In this document: piece after piece, positions 28,504 through 37,038 of the stretch
How positions within the stretch are numbered: the first letter of the stretch is position 1
Layout: every line of letters starts with the position of its first letter
DNA from: Sporosarcina sp. E16_8
Lineage (GTDB): Bacteria; Bacillota; Bacilli; Bacillales_A; Planococcaceae
Length of the DNA stretch: 64,000 bases
Reading direction: 5' to 3'
NCBI RefSeq assembly: GCF_017347095.1
Contig: NZ_JADPRZ010000008.1
Span: 1 to 64,000, forward strand
Made by a program: the position numbers and the translations under genes
The notes under the pieces: model-generated
Database searches by the model: none
What the model was told of the DNA's origin: nothing
The model's input: the letters and a program-made list of their open reading frames with translations, nothing else

Positions 28504-29541
28504 ATGGGGACATTAAAAATAGGAGTAATTGGGTGTGGAAGTATTGCAAGAAGACGGCATTTACTCGAATATGAGGCGAATTCAAAGGTAGAAATTATAG
28601 CAGTTTGTGATATCGTTTCCGAACGAGCGGATGAAATGGCTACTAAATATAATGCAAAAGCATTTGTTGATTACAAAGAATTATTAGCCATCGAAGATCT
28701 AGATGCTATTAGTGTTTGTCTACCGAATTATTTACATGCTACAGTTTCTATTGACGCTTTAAATGCAGGATGTCATGTGTTATGTGAAAAACCAATGGCG
28801 ATATCTAAAGAAGAAGCTGAAAGTATGATCAAAGTCGCTGAAAAAAATGATAAAAAGTTAATGATTGCCCACAACCAGCGATTTGTTTCGTCGCATCAAA
28901 AGGCGAAACAATTAATTGATAATGGAGAGCTCGGGAAAATTTATAGTTTTCGAACTACTTTCGGTCATCCGGGACCAGAGAAGTGGAGTATTGACGGAAA
29001 GGAAAGCTGGTTCTTTGATAAGGAAAAGGCATTTATTGGAGCTTTAGGAGATTTAGGTGTACATAAATCAGATCTAATGCGATATCTCTTGGGTGAAATT
29101 ACCGAAGTAAGCGCGTTTGTAGAAACAAACGCAAAAGAGAATACAACAATTGACGATAATGCCGTTTGTATCGTGAAGACGGCAAATGGTGTGATTGGTA
29201 CCCTAACTGCTAGCTGGACTTATGTGGCAGGAGGAGACAATTCTACAGTAATTTATGGTGAAAAAGCGACACTAAGATTAGAGAATGATCCAGTTTATTC
29301 TTTGATTGTACAGTATGTAAATGGAGAAACGGTAAATTATGAATTAGATAAGATTCAGACAAATGAAGAGGGCGGTCAAACAAATACTCATGTAATTGAT
29401 CATTTCGTCGATTCTATCATTCATAACACGGAACCACTAATTAATGGAGAAGAAGGCAAGAAGTCGTTAGAAGTTATTTTAGCAGCACTCGATTCGAGTG
29501 CAACAAAGAAAATTATTCAACTAAATGCGGAAAGTAATTAG
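28504..29541 (+). CDS. Gfo/Idh/MocA sugar dehydrogenase C
   Basis: A 345-residue oxidoreductase, paralogue of dehydrogenase A with the same motifs (VIGCGSIARRRH, CEKPMAIS, LGDLGVHKSDLMRYL) and high similarity throughout. GGGGGATTG precedes ATG 28504. It follows importer 2 directly and precedes a DUF624 gene and a TIM-barrel gene, mirroring the first half of the island with a changed order. It presumably oxidises the same class of sugar as its paralogue. Confidence 0.88.
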   Translation: MGTLKIGVIGCGSIARRRHLLEYEANSKVEIIAVCDIVSERADEMATKYNAKAFVDYKELLAIEDLDAISVCLPNYLHATVSIDALNAGCHVLCEKPMAISKEEAESMIKVAEKNDKKLMIAHNQRFVSSHQKAKQLIDNGELGKIYSFRTTFGHPGPEKWSIDGKESWFFDKEKAFIGALGDLGVHKSDLMRYLLGEITEVSAFVETNAKENTTIDDNAVCIVKTANGVIGTLTASWTYVAGGDNSTVIYGEKATLRLENDPVYSLIVQYVNGETVNYELDKIQTNEEGGQTNTHVIDHFVDSIIHNTEPLINGEEGKKSLEVILAALDSSATKKIIQLNAESN

Positions 29542-29657
29542 GTATAAAATAAAGATAATCACAACAATGTAGAATTGAAGAGGGTTCTTAGTAGAGTGGT
29601 ATTGTTCATTAAGCCCTTGAACATAAATGTATGATTATATTGGCAGAGGTGAATGAT

Positions 29658-30356
29658 TTGGAAAACTCTACTAGTCTCATGGGATCTCTTCACGGTTTAT
29701 GTGATTGGATTATGAGGTTCTCTATTATTAATATGCTTTGGATAATTTTTAATATACCTATTATCTTAGTAACTATACTAATGATTTTTACAGATCCCAA
29801 AGAAGGCTATTATACCTTGGCAGTATTGATTGCTCTATTAATGCCATTACTATTTTTTCCTGCAACAACAGCAATGTTTGCATCAGTAAGACAATGGGTT
29901 ATGCAAGGAACGATAAGCCCTTTGTTGAAATCTTATTGGGGTTATTATAAAGAAAATTATAAAAAAAGTTTTCTTGGGGGAGTTGTTTTAACAGCTGCCT
30001 GGACAGTATTGATTGCGGATTATTATTACTTTGTTAATAAAAGCACCCTTTGGTCATATATAGTACTCATAATAGGGATTTTCTTATTTGTTTTTTCGAT
30101 GAATTTCTTTTCAGTTGTATCACACTACAATTTGAAATTAGGGCAGTTATTTAAGAATGCATTACTTGTTACAATAGGGAACCCGTTATTGACTGTGGTG
30201 GTTTTTATCGGGAGTAGTATTATTTTATATGTAAGTTTCTATGTTCTACTATTTCTAATTCCGCTTTTTACAGGAATACTAATAGCCTACTTATCATTTG
30301 CACTTTTTTATAGAATGTATTTAAAAACAACGACTATACAAATGGATACGAATTGA
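29658..30356 (+). CDS. DUF624 (YesL-like) membrane protein 2
   Basis: A 232-residue membrane protein, paralogue of the one at 13794: the N-terminus MGSLHGLCDWIMRFSIINML aligns without gaps with GGLYAISEWIMKFSLINLF, and the FFPATTAMFASVRQW segment is shared. TTG 29658 is chosen because AGAGGTGA lies just upstream and the N-terminus then matches the paralogue; the frame extends to ATG 29631. Function unknown; association with CUT1 importers is the family's habit. Confidence 0.8.
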   Translation: MENSTSLMGSLHGLCDWIMRFSIINMLWIIFNIPIILVTILMIFTDPKEGYYTLAVLIALLMPLLFFPATTAMFASVRQWVMQGTISPLLKSYWGYYKENYKKSFLGGVVLTAAWTVLIADYYYFVNKSTLWSYIVLIIGIFLFVFSMNFFSVVSHYNLKLGQLFKNALLVTIGNPLLTVVVFIGSSIILYVSFYVLLFLIPLFTGILIAYLSFALFYRMYLKTTTIQMDTN

Positions 30357-30427
30357 ATAACAGCGGAAAGTAGTCTTGAACTTACTTGTTTAAAGCAGAA
30401 CTACTAAAAACTATGGAGGTTAGATAG

Positions 30428-31396
30428 ATGAAACTCGGTGTATTTGCAGTTTTATTTTCACAAAAACCATTTGAAGAGATGCTCGATTGTGTACAAGCCG
30501 CTGGTTTGCAGGCGATTGAAATTGGAACTGGTGGTAATCCCGGGGATGCGCATTGTAATGTCGACGAACTTCTCGCAAGTGAAGACAAGCGGAAAGAATA
30601 TCTAGAAAAAATCCATTCGCATGGATTAACGATTAGTGCATTCAGTTGCCACGATAATCCGGTTTCCCCAAATAAACAAGTGGCACAAAATGCGCATGAA
30701 ACGCTTGTAAAAACGATTAAACTCGCACAGTTACTAAATGTGCCTGTCGTTAATACATTTTCTGGAACACCCGGTTCACATGAAGGTTCCAAACATTCTA
30801 ACTGGCCAATATCCCCGTGGCCAACGGAGTACTCAGATATTTATAACTGGCAATGGGAACAAAAACTGATTCCCTATTGGAAAGAAATAGGGAAGTCGGC
30901 AGAAGATAGCGGCGTGAAAATCGGGATCGAGCTACATGGTGGATTCTCCGTGCACACCCCTTACACATTGTTGAAATTAAGAGAAGCGACTTCACCTGCA
31001 ATTGGTGCGAACCTAGATCCTAGTCATCTTTGGTGGCAAGGGATTGACCCGGTTGCGGCTATTAAAATTCTTGGAAAAGAAAATGCGATTCATCATTTTC
31101 ATGCGAAAGATACCTTTATTGACCAAGAAAATATCAATATGCATGGTCTAACAGATATGCAGCCTTACGGGGATGTACAATCGCGTGCGTGGACATTCCG
31201 CTCTGTCGGATGTGGTCATAGCATTCAAGAATGGTCGGATATGATGAGTGCACTTCGCACATATGGCTATGATTATGTTGTCAGCATTGAGCATGAAGAT
31301 CCATTGATGTCAGTAGACGAAGGATTTTCACGTGCAGTTACGAATTTGAAATCAGTATTAGTTAAAGATCAGCCTGCGGATATGTGGTGGGTGTAA
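30428..31396 (+). CDS. xylose-isomerase-type TIM-barrel protein C
   Basis: A 322-residue paralogue of protein A with about 21 differences, none in the presumed metal ligands (GIELHGG, ANLDPSHLWW, HFHAKDT, SIEHEDP). The genes differ at many third codon positions, so the copies are old and held by selection on the protein. GGAGGTTAG lies before the ATG. It closes the importer-2 operon before a terminator. Isomerase, epimerase or lyase action on a keto sugar is the family-level expectation. Confidence 0.87.
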   Translation: MKLGVFAVLFSQKPFEEMLDCVQAAGLQAIEIGTGGNPGDAHCNVDELLASEDKRKEYLEKIHSHGLTISAFSCHDNPVSPNKQVAQNAHETLVKTIKLAQLLNVPVVNTFSGTPGSHEGSKHSNWPISPWPTEYSDIYNWQWEQKLIPYWKEIGKSAEDSGVKIGIELHGGFSVHTPYTLLKLREATSPAIGANLDPSHLWWQGIDPVAAIKILGKENAIHHFHAKDTFIDQENINMHGLTDMQPYGDVQSRAWTFRSVGCGHSIQEWSDMMSALRTYGYDYVVSIEHEDPLMSVDEGFSRAVTNLKSVLVKDQPADMWWV

Positions 31397-31408
31397 GGAA
31401 ATGAGTAA

Positions 31409-31452
31409 TTGTGACATACGAACTTCTAGCTCATATGTCGCAACTTTTTTTG
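31409..31452 (+). terminator. terminator after TIM-barrel gene C
   Basis: GACATA / TATGTC stem with a loop of about 15 bases, then GCAACTTTTTTT. Its 3' end resembles that of the terminator behind TIM-barrel gene A, which suggests the duplicated segment included the terminator. Confidence 0.7.
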
Positions 31453-31507
31453 TTTATCTATTGGTCAAGTAAAATGGCATCAACTCAACTATTAAAAGGG
31501 AGATGGC

Positions 31508-32671
31508 ATGATGAAATCGATTAATATCGGGATGATAGGCTATAAATTTATGGGGAAAGCACACAGCAATGCTTACCGGGCATTGCCGATGTTTTTTCCG
31601 AAAAGCATTCAGCCTAAGATGAAAGTTATCTGTGGAAGAAATGAAGAGGCTGTCTCCGAAGCAGCTAAGCAATTCGGTTGGGAAGAATATACGACAGACT
31701 GGAAAGACCTTTTGAAACGGGATGATATTGATTTAATTGATATAAATGCACCGAGTAATGTACATAAAGAAATTGCGATTGAAGCCGCTAAAGCAGGCAA
31801 ACATCTTTATTGTGAAAAGCCATTAGCTTTTACATTAAAGGATTCTCGTGAAATGCTGCTGGCTGCTGAAAAAGCTGGTGTAAAGCATATGGTTGGCTTT
31901 AATTATCGTTTTACGCCGGCTGTCATGCTTGCAAAAAAAATAATTGAAGAAGGTCGTTTAGGGAAAATATATCATTACCGAGCGTGGTTTTTACAAGATT
32001 GGATTACAGATCCAGACTTCCCACTCGTATGGAGGCTCCAAAAAGAGATTGCTGGCTCGGGTGCCCACGGTGATTTGGGAGCGCATCTTATTGATATGGC
32101 CCATTATTTGATTGGTGAAATTTCAGAAGTAATTGGTATGAATGAAACATTTATTAAAGAAAGACCACTCCCCACAGAGATGGATGGGTTATCAGCAACA
32201 AGTGGAGAAGGCAGTGAAAAAGGGCCTGTTACGGTCGATGATGCAACATTATTTTTAGCGAAATTTGCAAACGGAGCACTTGGTAGCTTTGAAGCAACAC
32301 GTTTTGCGACAGGACATCGTAGTACGAATTCATTTGAAATCAACGGTAGTAAAGGAAGTGTTATTTTTGATTTTGAACGAATGAATGAACTGCAAGTTTA
32401 TTTTGAAAGTGACGCGGAAGATGTCCAAGGATTTCGACGTGTGCTTGCGACTGATTCTGCACATGCGTATTCGGAAGCATGGTGGCCAACTGGACATGCA
32501 ATTGGCTATGAGCATACTTTTACTCATGCCTTTGTTGAATTAATGGATGCTTTTCGTGAAGATAGGCAACCTGTCCCTAACTTTGAGGATGGGGTGAAAT
32601 GCCAACAAGTCCTTGAAGCAGTTGACATGTCAATTGAACAGAAACGATGGATTAAAGTATCTGACCTGTAA
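31508..32671 (+). CDS. Gfo/Idh/MocA dehydrogenase D
   Basis: A 387-residue oxidoreductase of a longer branch than A-C. The Rossmann motif is degenerate (GMIGYKFMGKAHSNAYR), the catalytic lysine lies in CEKPLAFT, and GDLGAHLIDMAHYLIG supplies Asp and His. An AAAAGGGAGATGG site precedes two adjacent ATG codons (31508 and 31511); either could be used. It starts a three-gene run with a ThuA gene and dehydrogenase E, closed by a strong terminator. Related proteins oxidise inositols or glycosides. Confidence 0.86.
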   Translation: MMKSINIGMIGYKFMGKAHSNAYRALPMFFPKSIQPKMKVICGRNEEAVSEAAKQFGWEEYTTDWKDLLKRDDIDLIDINAPSNVHKEIAIEAAKAGKHLYCEKPLAFTLKDSREMLLAAEKAGVKHMVGFNYRFTPAVMLAKKIIEEGRLGKIYHYRAWFLQDWITDPDFPLVWRLQKEIAGSGAHGDLGAHLIDMAHYLIGEISEVIGMNETFIKERPLPTEMDGLSATSGEGSEKGPVTVDDATLFLAKFANGALGSFEATRFATGHRSTNSFEINGSKGSVIFDFERMNELQVYFESDAEDVQGFRRVLATDSAHAYSEAWWPTGHAIGYEHTFTHAFVELMDAFREDRQPVPNFEDGVKCQQVLEAVDMSIEQKRWIKVSDL

Positions 32672-32699
32672 TAATTTTGGCGAAAGGAGCATTAATCAT

Positions 32700-33428
32700 A
32701 TGAAGAAAAAGGCACTCATTGTATATGGCGGTTGGGATGGTCATGAACCAAAAGAAGTGGCTGATATTTTTAAAGGAATCCTTGAAAAAGAAAATTTTGA
32801 CGTGGAAATGTCTGACACGCTTGATGCCTATGGAGACGTAAAAAAACTGAAAGGGTTAGATTTAATTGTCCCTCATTGGACAATGGGGGAGATTGAACAG
32901 GAATATGTGAATAATATTTCTGAAGCCGTGATGAGTGGTGTTGGACTAGCTGGATGCCACGGTGGGATGTGTGATTCCTTCCGGAAAAACGTAGACTGGC
33001 AGTTTATGACTGGTGGCAATTGGGTGGCGCATCCAGGAAATGATGGCATTGAATATAAAGTTAATATTAAGCATTCTTCGAGCAGTATTTTAGAGGGGAT
33101 TGAAGATTTTGAGGTTGTGAGTGAACAGTATTATTTACATGTTGATCCTGCTGTTGAAGTACTTGCAACAACCCGATTCCCAATCGCAGAAGGGCCTCAT
33201 TCTTTAAATAAGGCAGTGGATATGCCTGTTATTTGGACAAAACGTTGGGGGCTTGGTAGGGTGTTTTATAATTCAATAGGTCATTCAGCTAACATTGTGG
33301 CGATGCCAGAAGTATCAAATGTTATGCAGAATGGATTTTTATGGTCAGCAGAAGGAAAAGACCTGGCTGGGAAAGTTGCCAATTCAGGCAATGCTAGCCT
33401 ATATTCTGGTATGGGAGACAATCAATAA
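32700..33428 (+). CDS. ThuA-like protein 2
   Basis: A 242-residue ThuA-domain protein, clearly different from ThuA 1. It begins ALIVYGGWDGHEPKEVADIF and has GLDLIVPHWTMGEIE, GVGLAGCHGGMCDSF and WTKRWGLGRVFYNSIGHS. The segment AGCHGG has a cysteine at the nucleophile-elbow position of the amidotransferase fold, where ThuA 1 has LHSAH. CGAAAGGAG lies before ATG 32700. It sits between two dehydrogenase genes, so it probably handles their product. Confidence 0.85.
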   Translation: MKKKALIVYGGWDGHEPKEVADIFKGILEKENFDVEMSDTLDAYGDVKKLKGLDLIVPHWTMGEIEQEYVNNISEAVMSGVGLAGCHGGMCDSFRKNVDWQFMTGGNWVAHPGNDGIEYKVNIKHSSSSILEGIEDFEVVSEQYYLHVDPAVEVLATTRFPIAEGPHSLNKAVDMPVIWTKRWGLGRVFYNSIGHSANIVAMPEVSNVMQNGFLWSAEGKDLAGKVANSGNASLYSGMGDNQ

Positions 33429-33445
33429 AAAATGGGGGAAAGAAA

Positions 33446-34546
33446 ATGGGGAAAGTAAGAGTAGGTATTATAGGTTGTGGAACAATTAGTTCTATTTATA
33501 TGGAGAACATCCCGACCTTTGAAAATCTTGAACTTGTAGCGTGTGCAGATTTAGATATAGATCGGGCACGTGCTCAGGCGGAGAAATATCAGATTCCAGA
33601 AGCGTCCACAGTGAAAGTACTATTAGAAAATCCAAATGTAGATTTAGTTATTAATTTAACGATCCCTAAGGCACACGCTGAAGTCGCGATTGAGGCGCTT
33701 AAAAATGGCAAACATGTCTATGGTGAAAAACCATTAGCAGTCACACGTGAGGAAGGTAAAGAAATCTTGGCAGTTGCAAAAGAAAACGGGCTGTTTGTAG
33801 GAAGTGCTCCAGATACATTTTTAGGTGCAGGTGTCCAAACAGCTATCGATTTAATTGTAAAAGGGGAAATCGGGGTTCCGATTGGTGCTTCAGCCTTTAT
33901 GATTGGACGCGGTCCTGAACATTGGCATCCAGATCCGATTTTTTATTATAAGGAAGGCGGCGGTCCGATGTTTGATATGGGTCCCTATTATTTAACAGCA
34001 CTCATTGCTTTGTTGGGGCCTATTAAGCGACTTTCAGGTTCAGTTGGGATCAGTTATCCAGAACGAACCATTTTAAGCGAACCAAAAGCAGGAACAAAGA
34101 TTAAGGTAGAGACACCAACACATATTGCAGGAACGCTTGAATTTACTTCAGGAGCAATTGGAACGATTACTACTAGTTTCGATGCATTCGGTGGTACAAC
34201 TCTTCCGCCAATCGAGATATATGGAAGTGAAGGCACTATACTTGTTCCTGATCCCAATACGTTTGGTGGGCCTGTTCGACTTCGAAAGAGAGATGAGAAA
34301 GAATTTATTGATATCGAACTAACCCATAATCACGATGGAAACAGTCGCGGAATCGGTGTTGCCGACATGGCAAAGGCAATTTTAAGTGGTGGTTTATATC
34401 GAGCGAATGGAGAACTTGCTTACCATGTGCTTGAAGCAATGCATGGTTTTCATGATTCTTCTGAAAAAGGTTTATTCTATCAGATGCAAAGCACCTGCGA
34501 GAGACCAGAGCCATTGCCTGTTGACAATCAATTTTCACATGCGTAA
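33446..34546 (+). CDS. Gfo/Idh/MocA dehydrogenase E
   Basis: A 366-residue family member with Rossmann motif GIIGCGTISSIY and lysine motif GEKPLAVT. The second catalytic segment reads MFDMGPYYLTALIALLG: the usual histidine is replaced by tyrosine, as in the branch of the family with a DxGxYxL-type motif. GGGGGAAAG precedes the ATG. It is the last gene of the D-ThuA2-E operon. Substrate unknown; an epimerase- or hydrolase-like use of the fold cannot be excluded. Confidence 0.85.
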   Translation: MGKVRVGIIGCGTISSIYMENIPTFENLELVACADLDIDRARAQAEKYQIPEASTVKVLLENPNVDLVINLTIPKAHAEVAIEALKNGKHVYGEKPLAVTREEGKEILAVAKENGLFVGSAPDTFLGAGVQTAIDLIVKGEIGVPIGASAFMIGRGPEHWHPDPIFYYKEGGGPMFDMGPYYLTALIALLGPIKRLSGSVGISYPERTILSEPKAGTKIKVETPTHIAGTLEFTSGAIGTITTSFDAFGGTTLPPIEIYGSEGTILVPDPNTFGGPVRLRKRDEKEFIDIELTHNHDGNSRGIGVADMAKAILSGGLYRANGELAYHVLEAMHGFHDSSEKGLFYQMQSTCERPEPLPVDNQFSHA

Positions 34547-34620
34547 GCGTCAAATACTGCCCACCTATTTTCCGATCAATCTTAAACGAAACATCACACT
34601 ACTAAAAGAATAATAAGACA

Positions 34621-34674
34621 AAAAAATAGGCAACATCCTATTCAGAATCGAATAGGATGTTGCCTATTTTTTTT
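34621..34674. terminator. strong two-way terminator
   Basis: A 22-base perfect inverted repeat (34622-34643 with 34650-34671) around a six-base loop, A-rich on one side and T-rich on the other. It separates the plus-strand D-ThuA2-E operon from the minus-strand gene at 34835. Nothing else is seen between 34675 and 34834. Confidence 0.9.
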
Positions 34675-34834
34675 GGGGGAAACAGTTACGAAATAAAAGA
34701 CGCAAGTTTTTCAGTGGCCTTATCATACATTGACTTTTTTTATTTGGAGTGACTAACACTGGTGTAATTTATAGGGAGTTTATACCAGAATAGTAAAAAC
34801 GCAGTGTATCGTTTTTAATCTTTTATGTTTTGAA

Positions 34835-35773
34835 TTATGTGAGAACTCTTGTCACACTGCGAGAAATTTCATGCGTATTAATTGTAGATTCTAGTTGTTT
34901 ATTTTTGACGCATTTTATAAACTCTTCAACCTCATAGTACATAGAATCAAATTCATGCTTAACAGAGATATCCTCAGTTTGACCGTCTTTGTATTTAATA
35001 ATAATTTGTTTTGGATCACTGATTTTATCGATTTCGATGACACCATTCTCACCCTGTATTTCATTTGGGGAATGGGAATCTGAAATTTTGGAGTACATAA
35101 TAACTGCTTCAAATTCATCGTAATTCAAGATCATACTTCCTTGGCCATCCGCACCAGTGGATAGTAAATAAGTGTTTTTGAGTACAGATTTAGGTTCACC
35201 GACAAGATGAATAATAGGTGCGATACAGTAAACACCTAAGTCTGTTTTGGCACCATTCCCCAGTTCAGGTTTAAAAGCATTTTCAATAATACCTGCTTTG
35301 TATTTATCGTAACGCGAAGAGTATTGGTTATAATGAAATACGAATCGTCGGAGAGGGCCAATCTTATCTAGGTTCTCTTTCAAATTGAGAAATGTAGGTG
35401 TAACTGTGGATTTCATAGCTTCCATATAGGTTGTTTGATACTCAATAGATGCGTTGATTACTTGATCCATTTCATTTAAGGACGTGACAGCTGGTTTTTC
35501 GCAAAGAACATGAATACCGTTTTTCATTGCCAAAATACTTTGTTCTGCATGAAACGCATTTGGTGATGCAATATAAACGGCTTCAATAGTACCACTTTGA
35601 AACATTTCTATCATATCGGTATACACATGTTCGATATTATGCTTATCTGCGAACGCTCTCCCTGTTTCCTCAGTCCTTGAATAGACTGCGCCTACGCTAA
35701 ACTCTGGATGTTCTTTAGCTGCTTTAATAAGTCGATCTGTTATCCAATTCGTTCCGATAATTCCAAAGTTCAT
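34835..35773 (-). CDS. Gfo/Idh/MocA dehydrogenase F
   Basis: A 312-residue oxidoreductase with N-terminus FGIIGTNWITDRLI (the third glycine of the Rossmann motif is changed), lysine motif CEKPAVTSL and LGVYCIAPIIHLVG, again with Tyr at the place of the catalytic His. This branch includes proteins such as Bacillus YulF, for which no reaction is settled. ATG 35773 follows AAAGGGG; the frame is open 15 codons further upstream. It is transcribed alone on the minus strand between the sugar island and the gal operon. Confidence 0.8.
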   Translation of the reverse strand: MNFGIIGTNWITDRLIKAAKEHPEFSVGAVYSRTEETGRAFADKHNIEHVYTDMIEMFQSGTIEAVYIASPNAFHAEQSILAMKNGIHVLCEKPAVTSLNEMDQVINASIEYQTTYMEAMKSTVTPTFLNLKENLDKIGPLRRFVFHYNQYSSRYDKYKAGIIENAFKPELGNGAKTDLGVYCIAPIIHLVGEPKSVLKNTYLLSTGADGQGSMILNYDEFEAVIMYSKISDSHSPNEIQGENGVIEIDKISDPKQIIIKYKDGQTEDISVKHEFDSMYYEVEEFIKCVKNKQLESTINTHEISRSVTRVLT

Positions 35774-35819
35774 AGTAATAGCCCCTTTTGTTATATTGAT
35801 TGACATAAAGAATTTCATT

Positions 35820-35932
35820 TAATTCGCTGGGGTGCTTGGTGATGCCTCTCGCCCTAAGCCAAGCAGGTGCGCCGACAGTCTTATGGCTACGGTCATCCTT
35901 GAAAGGCGCATTCGCGCTATTTATATATAGGT
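35820..35932 (-). repeat. diverged copy of a short interspersed repeat
   Basis: The segment starts AATTCGCTGGGG, includes AGTCTTATGGCT and ends near CATTCGCGCTATTTATATATAG. Aligned with the reverse complement of the element at 62897-63019, it agrees over most of its length. It lies between dehydrogenase F and galM and carries its own TGCTTGG / CCAAGCA inverted repeat. Confidence 0.5.
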
Positions 35933-35988
35933 GTTCATTTGTTCAATATATAGTCAATAATAAGTATACCTTGCCGTATAAAATGAAT

Positions 35989-37026
35989 TTACCCCTTAAT
36001 GCCAAATGAAAAAACTGTCTGCTTCTCATATAATTCATGGGCCTTTAAGATAACGGGCGGAAAGTCATCGTGATGCAAGGAGGCAGGGGAAGCTTGTGTT
36101 TCAAAACAAACACCTAAATAAGGTTTTGATTTTCCTTCTGCTAACTCAAGGTCGTCTTCAAGGTTATTCGATGTGTACATAACGACGCCTGGTTGGGTGG
36201 TCTTAATCGTCATTACACGGCCACTCGTTTCTTCATTTACACTAACGTTTGGGCGGTTAGTTTGATTGAGAATAAAGTAATGATCATAGCCATGATTAGC
36301 AACTCTATTTTGCGCTGACAGGGAATTAATACCGTCAGCAAGTTTCCTTTCAGTTCGGAAATCAAATGGCGTCTTCGCTACATTGATCTTTTTACCAGTT
36401 GGAATTAGTTCCTTATCAAGTTCAACAAATTCATCACTCTCTATTGTAACATGATGGTTGTGAATCGAGGCCGCTAAATTGCCATTTAAATTAAAATAAG
36501 AATGATTTGTCATAGTAAGCACAGTCGTTTTGTTGGATGTCCCCGAATAATCAAGGATGAGCTCATTGTTATTAGTCAATGTATAGGTAACGGAAACCTT
36601 AATAGTACCAGGGTATCCACCTTCACCATCTAAACTTCTATGGCTTAATTTCACGCCGACTGTATCATCTGTTTGAAAGGGGCTAGCCTGCCAGATTACT
36701 TGATGAAATCCTCCATCTCCTCCATGTAAATGATGGCCACCTTCATTTGCTACCAATGTATATAGTTGATCTTCGATAGTAAATGAAGCATCTTGAATTC
36801 TTCCAGCAACACGGCCGACAATCGCGCCAAAGAAGTATGGGTTTTTTTCATAATCGACATAATTTTTATAGCCAAGGACCACATTTTCTAGTTGATTATA
36901 CCGGTTTGGAACGCTTATGTCAGTGATGATGCCACCGAAGTTCAAGAAGCTTACTGTCATGCCGGTATCATTCGTTAATGTATACAACTTCCATTTATTC
37001 AGTATATCTTGGGTTTTAATTTGCAT
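35989..37026 (-). CDS. galM: aldose 1-epimerase (galactose mutarotase)
   Basis: Interconverts alpha and beta galactose for galactokinase. The 345-residue protein has the family blocks NFGGIITDISVPNR, GRVAGRI, LTMTNHSYFNL, NHGYDHYFILN and CFETQASP; the catalytic His is in the NHSYFNL and YDHYF region and the Glu in CFETQ. I prefer ATG 37026 because AGTAGGTGG lies eight bases upstream; a GTG at 37038 is adjacent to the galT stop codon but has no site. It is the last gene of the minus-strand gal operon. Confidence 0.92.
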   Translation of the reverse strand: MQIKTQDILNKWKLYTLTNDTGMTVSFLNFGGIITDISVPNRYNQLENVVLGYKNYVDYEKNPYFFGAIVGRVAGRIQDASFTIEDQLYTLVANEGGHHLHGGDGGFHQVIWQASPFQTDDTVGVKLSHRSLDGEGGYPGTIKVSVTYTLTNNNELILDYSGTSNKTTVLTMTNHSYFNLNGNLAASIHNHHVTIESDEFVELDKELIPTGKKINVAKTPFDFRTERKLADGINSLSAQNRVANHGYDHYFILNQTNRPNVSVNEETSGRVMTIKTTQPGVVMYTSNNLEDDLELAEGKSKPYLGVCFETQASPASLHHDDFPPVILKAHELYEKQTVFSFGIKG

Positions 37027-37038
37027 CTCATTAGCCAC

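Noticed and set aside
34835-35773. Inclusion of dehydrogenase F in the sugar island operons
   Set aside because: It is on the other strand and separated by a strong two-way terminator.
37027-37038. galM start at GTG 37038
   Set aside because: No binding site; ATG 37026 has AGTAGGTGG at the right distance.
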